From NCBI RefSeq assembly GCF_003435375.1, contig NZ_QWGL01000035.1:3361-28913 (forward strand): a stretch of 25,553 bases of DNA. Direction: 5' to 3'. Both the position numbers and the translations under genes were made by a program. The notes below the pieces were generated by a model that was given only the letters and a program-made list of their open reading frames with translations, had not been told where the DNA came from and made no database searches. Within the stretch, counting starts at the first letter, position 1; every line of letters starts with the position of its first letter. The DNA comes from Clostridium sp. AM34-11AC (GTDB lineage: Bacteria; Bacillota; Clostridia; Lachnospirales; Lachnospiraceae). Of this stretch, positions 22,199 through 25,553 are shown piece after piece.

Positions 22199-23053
22199 AT
22201 GTATGTGAAGCTATCCATACCGGAACGGCTAAAGGATTTAAGGGTGGTAGACAAGCACCTGACCTTAGAGCAGCTTGCAAATGAAACCGGACTGTCCCGG
22301 TCTGCCCTTGCAAAATACGAGGGAGACGGTTATAAGGACATCAGCCCGTTTGCCATTGCAACGCTGGCTGATTTTTACGGCGTGTCTGCCGATTACCTGA
22401 TGGGGCTGACGGAAAACAAGGAGATCCCGAACATAGAAGTCCAGTCGCTGCACTTAAACGACAGCATGATAGAGCTTTTAAAAAGCGGAAGAATCAACAA
22501 CCGGCTGCTCTGCGAGATTGCCACCCATGAGGATTTTCCACGGCTCCTGACAGACATTACTATCATCGTTGACCGCATCGCCGGTATGCGTGTCAACCAG
22601 CTCAACATGGACTTAGAAGCAGCCCGCCAGACGGTCATGGAAACCTATGCGCCGGGGGAGGATGACCTTTATATGCGTACCCTTGAAGTGGCACAGGTGG
22701 ACAGTGACGATTATTTCAACCACATCGTCCACAAAGACCTTGACCGGATTGTAAAGGACATCCAGACGGCGCACACAAGCGACACCACAACCGCCGATGA
22801 ACGGCAGCCCACGGTAGCGGAGATACAGAGGAAGTTTGCACAGCTTATCCAGACAGGAACCAGCGGAGAAGAAGCCTTTATTCAGGTATTCTGCGACCAG
22901 ATGGAAATCCCTTATGATAAGATAACCTCTGAGGAATTTACCTCTTTTTTAGGGATTCTGGGGAAATCCAAACACGCAAGGAAGTTCCAGAGTATGCGGG
23001 GGAAGGGCAGCCCTATCCCGCCCACATGGAACGGCGGCAGGAAGCGGCGATAA
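22199..23053 (+). CDS. XRE-family regulator of the 9.9-kb element
   Basis: 284-aa protein. Residues 1-70 form a Cro/C1 HTH: IPERLKDLRVVDKHLTLEQL, then ANETGLSRSALAKYEGDGYK and DFYGVSADYLMGLTENKE. The rest is a helical sensor-like region with no recognised domain, ending in a basic tail (PPTWNGGRKRR). The ATG at 22199 is chosen because AAGGGG precedes it and the HTH alignment starts there; the open frame back to 21848 lies in the promoter. It is the only regulator transcribed against the main gene run and is divergent from it, so it is a good candidate for the repressor of transfer and replication genes. Confidence 0.82.
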   Translation: MYVKLSIPERLKDLRVVDKHLTLEQLANETGLSRSALAKYEGDGYKDISPFAIATLADFYGVSADYLMGLTENKEIPNIEVQSLHLNDSMIELLKSGRINNRLLCEIATHEDFPRLLTDITIIVDRIAGMRVNQLNMDLEAARQTVMETYAPGEDDLYMRTLEVAQVDSDDYFNHIVHKDLDRIVKDIQTAHTSDTTTADERQPTVAEIQRKFAQLIQTGTSGEEAFIQVFCDQMEIPYDKITSEEFTSFLGILGKSKHARKFQSMRGKGSPIPPTWNGGRKRR

Positions 23054-23054
23054 A

Positions 23055-23089
23055 AAAGCCACCCGCCGGATTGACCGGTGAATGGCTTT
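23055..23089. terminator. Bidirectional terminator between XRE and the 63-aa gene
   Basis: AAAGCCA (23055-23061) pairs with TGGCTTT (23083-23089), and an inner CCGG/CCGG pairing extends the stem. A-rich and T-rich flanks occur on both sides. It lies between the convergent XRE gene and the 63-aa gene. Confidence 0.65.
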
Positions 23090-23115
23090 CAATGTGAAGA
23101 TTTTTTATTTTATGG

Positions 23116-23307
23116 TTAAAAGGATTTCCTGCCCCTGATATATGGCAGATATATTTCCATCACGGAATCGGTGACGCCGTTTTGGTAAACCTTGCGGATG
23201 TCCGTAACCGTCCCCGCCGGCGCCTGCTCCAAGTAGGCGAGAAGCTCCGTCCTGCCGTTTACAAAGTGGCAATGCTGACCTTCCATGCGCTCAATGCGGT
23301 ATTTCAT
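23116..23307 (-). CDS. Small conserved hypothetical protein downstream of TnpV
   Basis: 63-aa protein: MKYRIERMEGQHCHFVNGRT, then VTDIRKVYQNGVTDSVMEIY. No function known. The ATG at 23307 overlaps the TnpV stop as ATGA, so it is translated by coupling; the longer frame to 23388 is rejected. I recall similar small proteins next to other TnpV copies, but copy 1 at 1058-1435 lacks this partner. Confidence 0.6.
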   Translation of the reverse strand: MKYRIERMEGQHCHFVNGRTELLAYLEQAPAGTVTDIRKVYQNGVTDSVMEIYLPYIRGRKSF

Positions 23308-23693
23308 AGCGGCTCCTTTCCGTACACAAGTTCCGATAAGATAATTTCCTCCGCCCGGTTCCGTATGCTGTTCATGTGCTGCACCCATGCAAGCTGGTCA
23401 CTGGCTTTTAATGCTTCCGTCACGCCCTCCGCAGCTTTCATCTGTATGATAATTAGCTCCAAGCGTTCCTGCGCCTGTTCGTTCAGGTCAGCAAGATACG
23501 TCCAAAGATTTCCCGAAAGCAAAAGGCTTAAATAGAGGGCGGGGCGGGCTTCTTCCAGATAGGCTTTGTGCAGCCGTCCCCAGCGCCCGATAGGGCGGGA
23601 TTCCTCCGTCAGCCGTAAAGCGGGGATATAGTAGTCACCGGCGAGAACATAATCTATGCCGTTCTCCGTGATTCTTTTGGGTAGTTTTTCCAT
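23304..23693 (-). CDS. tnpV: Transposon-encoded protein TnpV (copy 2)
   Basis: 129-aa TnpV: RITENGIDYVLAGDYYIPAL, RPIGRWGRLHKAYLEE, WTYLADLNEQAQERLELI and SIRNRAEEIILSELVYG. The ATG at 23693 has AGGAGG seven bases upstream. It is the first gene inside the right end of the 9.9-kb element, about 100 bp from the GA boundary, and is coupled to the following 63-aa gene. It is well diverged from copy 1. Confidence 0.87.
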   Translation of the reverse strand: MEKLPKRITENGIDYVLAGDYYIPALRLTEESRPIGRWGRLHKAYLEEARPALYLSLLLSGNLWTYLADLNEQAQERLELIIIQMKAAEGVTEALKASDQLAWVQHMNSIRNRAEEIILSELVYGKEPL

Positions 23694-23717
23694 GTGACGA
23701 CCTCCTGTATTCAATTT

Positions 23718-24371
23718 TCAGAATCCAGTTGATCGTGTCCCTGTCCGTGTGAAATTCAAGGCAACTGAACTCTTCACAAACAAGTATGTCATATCCTTTC
23801 CTAATTTCTGATAACTGAGGCCATGGGAAACCTGACTGCCCCGGTTTTCGGACTGGTTATAGAGATCAATGGTCTCTTTCCCCAGCAGCTCCGAAATTTC
23901 CTTGAGCGTGGATTTCTCTTTGCCTCCCAAAAACAAGGTGCTGTCACAGTTACCGACAATGGTATCTGCCGCATCCTTGTAGATGGTCTTTAACTGACTC
24001 TGCGACTGCAAAATAATAGAAGCCGATATCTCACGGCTTCGGATGGTGGCAATCAGCTTATCGAAGTTCGGTATCTGGCCGATGTTGGCAAACTCGTCCA
24101 AGATCAGACGGACATGGACGGGCAGCCGTCCGCCGTAGAAGTCATCCGCCTTGTCGCAGAGCAGATTGAAAAGCTGACTATACATGAGGGCGGCCACGAA
24201 ATTGAAAGTGCTGTCCGTATCCGACAGGATCACAAACAATGCCGTCTTTTGGTCGCCCAGGGTATCCAGTTCCAGTTCGTCATATTCCATCAGGTCCCGC
24301 AGCTCCTTGATATCGAAGGGAGCAAGCCGGGCACCGCAGGAAATCAAGATACTTTTGAGTGTTTTGCCAGA
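23718..24371 (-). pseudogene. virD4/traG-like coupling protein, central fragment
   Basis: The frame encodes SGKTLKSILISCGARLAPFD, LFVILSDTDSTFNF, the Walker B region VRLILDEFANIGQIPNFDKL, IATIRSREISASIILQSQSQ, LFLGGKEKSTLKEIS and SYQKLGK, all typical of VirD4-type coupling ATPases. Real homology ends at 23794, where the 9.9-kb element begins; the last 25 codons to 23718 are element DNA. At the other end homology starts near 24371, just after an in-frame TGA, so the N-terminal membrane region and Walker A are gone. Two independent lesions therefore inactivate it. Its 3' end is at 13638-13877. Confidence 0.88.
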
Positions 24372-24412
24372 GACGAAAAGTCAAGGACTTTTTCATCAAA
24401 TTCAAAAAGAAG

Positions 24413-24571
24413 TTACATTTTGCGGACTTCCTCACGGAGCAGACGCTTGATTTTGTCCTCCATCGTCTCTTTTGCGGTCTGGCTGAAATGCACACGGACG
24501 ATATAGGTTGTCTTTCCGATCTGCTTTCTGACAGTCGGGCAAGGGGCGGTGTTGGTTGCGGTATTGTTCAT
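24413..24571 (-). CDS. tnpW: TnpW-family small transposon protein (copy 2)
   Basis: 52-aa protein: a Thr/Asn-rich start, then VRKQIGKTTYIVRVHFSQTA and KETMEDKIKRLLREEV, the TnpW-family pattern. The ATG at 24571 has AGGAGG seven bases upstream. In intact elements this gene is normally followed by a large serine recombinase; here its stop is followed after about 40 bp by the broken virD4. It therefore marks a deletion or recombination joint. It is more typical of the family than the copy at 3660-3842. Confidence 0.7.
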   Translation of the reverse strand: MNNTATNTAPCPTVRKQIGKTTYIVRVHFSQTAKETMEDKIKRLLREEVRKM

Positions 24572-24591
24572 TCAAAATCCTCCTGTAAATG

Positions 24592-24622
24592 AAAAATGCC
24601 CGGTGACTGTTCATCATCGGGC
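24592..24622 (-). terminator. Terminator after the RepA-like ATPase
   Basis: Stem GCCCG (24598-24602) / CGGGC (24618-24622), with extra TGA/TCA pairing inside, followed on the minus strand by ATTTTTC (24592-24597). It lies about 90 bp past the ATPase stop and just before the TnpW gene. Confidence 0.6.
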
Positions 24623-24713
24623 GATGTCGGTATGAGGGAACAAGGCAAGGCGGCAACATTAAGGTATCTATAAAAACCTTGCCGTCTTTGCCACGCTTGC
24701 CGTGTTCCTGTTG

Positions 24714-25553
24714 TCAGTCTCGGAGATAGCAGACCCATACTGTGCCGTCTTTCTCGGTCACAAGCCTGTCCCCGATACGGCTCTTTGCCGTTCTCATGGT
24801 GCGTGAGGAAATCCCACGCTCATTGACCGTCTTTTCCAGCTCTGCACTTGGCATACGCTTTCCATCTGCCAGCAGTTCCAGAATGAGCATTTGCGCTTGT
24901 GCGGTCTTGCTCTCGGTCTTGGCGGTGTCTGTCCCAGCAAGAAGCTCGTCAGCGGTAATGTCATAAGCTCCTATCCATTCAAAGCCTTTCTCGTCTCCCA
25001 GAGAAAAGGCAAGGGACTGTCCGGGCGGCGCAAGGGAGCTTTTCTCATGGATAAGCACCCTCGTTGTGGGGCTGTCCTTCAGCTTGCCGATAAAAAGCAG
25101 ACTGCGGACTGCCGCCGTAATGTCGATAGACCCTAATCCCCGATAGGTGCTTTGCGTTCCTGCGGCTTTGTTCAGGTGTCCGATCAGCACGATAGCGCAT
25201 CCGGTAGCCTGTGCAATGTCTCCCAGACTACGGAAGATGGGACGGACTTCATTTGCCCGGTTCATGTCCACATCTGCGCCCAGAAACGCCTGCATCGGGT
25301 CAATGATAACCAGCCTTGCGTTGTTCTCTCGGATTGCTCTTGCGATGCGCTCATCAGCAAGGGTCAGCGGCGTGTCTCTATCGTCAATAACAAGCACTCG
25401 TTCAAGGTCTGCGTCAGCTTCCATCAGCCGGGGCTTAACGGTATCGCCCAGACCGTCCTCGGCGGTCTGATAGATGATATTGAAAGGCTCAAGTGTCTCC
25501 ATACCGGGTAAGGGCTTTCGGTTGGTGCAAGCCGCCGCAAGACGCATGGCAAA
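24714..25553 (-). CDS. RepA-like AAA ATPase (AAA_25), partial at window edge
   Basis: At least 279 C-terminal residues of a RecA-fold ATPase of the RepA/AAA_25 type used for plasmid and element replication. Visible are ARLVIIDPMQAFLGADVDMN (Walker B-like), CAIVLIGHLNKAAG, a RGLGSIDITAAVRSLLFIGK core, and a C-terminal winged-helix-like region (ELLADGKRMPSAELEKTVNE). The frame is open to the window edge (FAMRLAAACTNRKPLPG), so Walker A and the start lie outside. It belongs to a third element module whose recombinase is not in this window. Confidence 0.82.
   Translation of the reverse strand, partial: FAMRLAAACTNRKPLPGMETLEPFNIIYQTAEDGLGDTVKPRLMEADADLERVLVIDDRDTPLTLADERIARAIRENNARLVIIDPMQAFLGADVDMNRANEVRPIFRSLGDIAQATGCAIVLIGHLNKAAGTQSTYRGLGSIDITAAVRSLLFIGKLKDSPTTRVLIHEKSSLAPPGQSLAFSLGDEKGFEWIGAYDITADELLAGTDTAKTESKTAQAQMLILELLADGKRMPSAELEKTVNERGISSRTMRTAKSRIGDRLVTEKDGTVWVCYLRD

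Larger units (their letters stand above)
13876..23795 (-). mobile_element. About 9.9-kb serine-recombinase integrative mobilizable element inserted in virD4
   Basis: Both boundaries are defined by the split virD4 gene. On the minus strand, virD4 reads TTAGGAAAG, then GA (23795-23794), then the element; the element ends in GATAGCAAA, then GA (13877-13876), then virD4 resumes GTTGATGACC. Removing the element with one GA restores the frame. GA dinucleotide flanks are the known product of TnpX/TndX-type recombinases. The element encodes such a recombinase, a MOBV relaxase, CHC2 and VapE replication proteins, TnpV, regulators and a lipoprotein. It has no conjugation apparatus. Confidence 0.88.

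Noticed and set aside
23718..23793. The last 25 codons of the virD4 fragment as real protein
   Set aside because: They lie beyond the GA boundary and translate the element end; VirD4 homology stops at SYQKLGK.

Overview
The window looks like a stack of mobile elements from a gut Firmicute, most likely a Clostridia member (Lachnospiraceae/Oscillospiraceae type). The reasons are strong AGGAGG ribosome binding sites, frequent TTG starts, and gene families typical of clostridial integrative elements: large serine recombinases with a DUF4368 tail, TnpV, TnpW, Maff2, VirD4, VapE and an orf7/orf8-like sigma/HTH pair. Base composition changes abruptly between blocks: GC-rich at about 1.9-9.0 kb and 14.7-23.7 kb, AT-rich at 0-1.7 kb and 9.2-14.6 kb. 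I see no ordinary chromosomal housekeeping genes.

Layout. (1) 1-1700, minus strand: an XRE regulator, TnpV and a DUF1835/DUF3658 protein, closed by a terminator. (2) 1900-9000, minus: a mobilizable element in the Tn4451/Tn916-like tradition. It carries a large serine recombinase, TnpW, a DnaC-like ATPase, a replisome-organizer/replication initiator with two iteron-like repeats inside its own coding sequence, a Cys-rich small protein, a MOBP-type relaxase, MobC, a probable oriT, and a sigma/HTH regulatory pair. (3) 9189-12950, minus: AT-rich cargo. It holds a SAM methyltransferase, a remnant of a second sigma gene, an XRE-membrane regulator split by a frameshift at a dnaX-like slippery heptamer, and the tetracycline ribosomal protection gene tet(32) with a complete leader-peptide/attenuator region. 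(4) 12988-13877: debris of a kinase-like gene, of Maff2 and of the 3' end of virD4. (5) 13876-23795: a second integrated element of about 9.9 kb with its own serine recombinase, MOBV relaxase, candidate oriT with three 48-bp tandem repeats, CHC2 and VapE replication proteins, XRE and CopG regulators, TnpV and a lipoprotein. (6) 23794-25553: the central part of virD4, a TnpW-family gene and a RepA-like ATPase that runs off the window.

The clearest result is that virD4 is split by the 9.9-kb element. The 5' side ends at 23794 and the 3' side resumes at 13875. Joining them through one GA dinucleotide restores the reading frame (codons AAG GAG TTG ATG). GA flanks are the hallmark of TnpX/TndX-type serine recombinases. 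The virD4 copy was already truncated at its N-terminal side (about 24371), next to a TnpW gene that should precede a recombinase. The host conjugative element is therefore decayed, and both mobilizable elements would depend on conjugation machinery supplied in trans. The two elements carry non-homologous relaxases (MOBP and MOBV) and different replication modules (initiator plus loader; primase plus VapE).

All family assignments come from reading the translated sequence and recalling family motifs. No database search was run.
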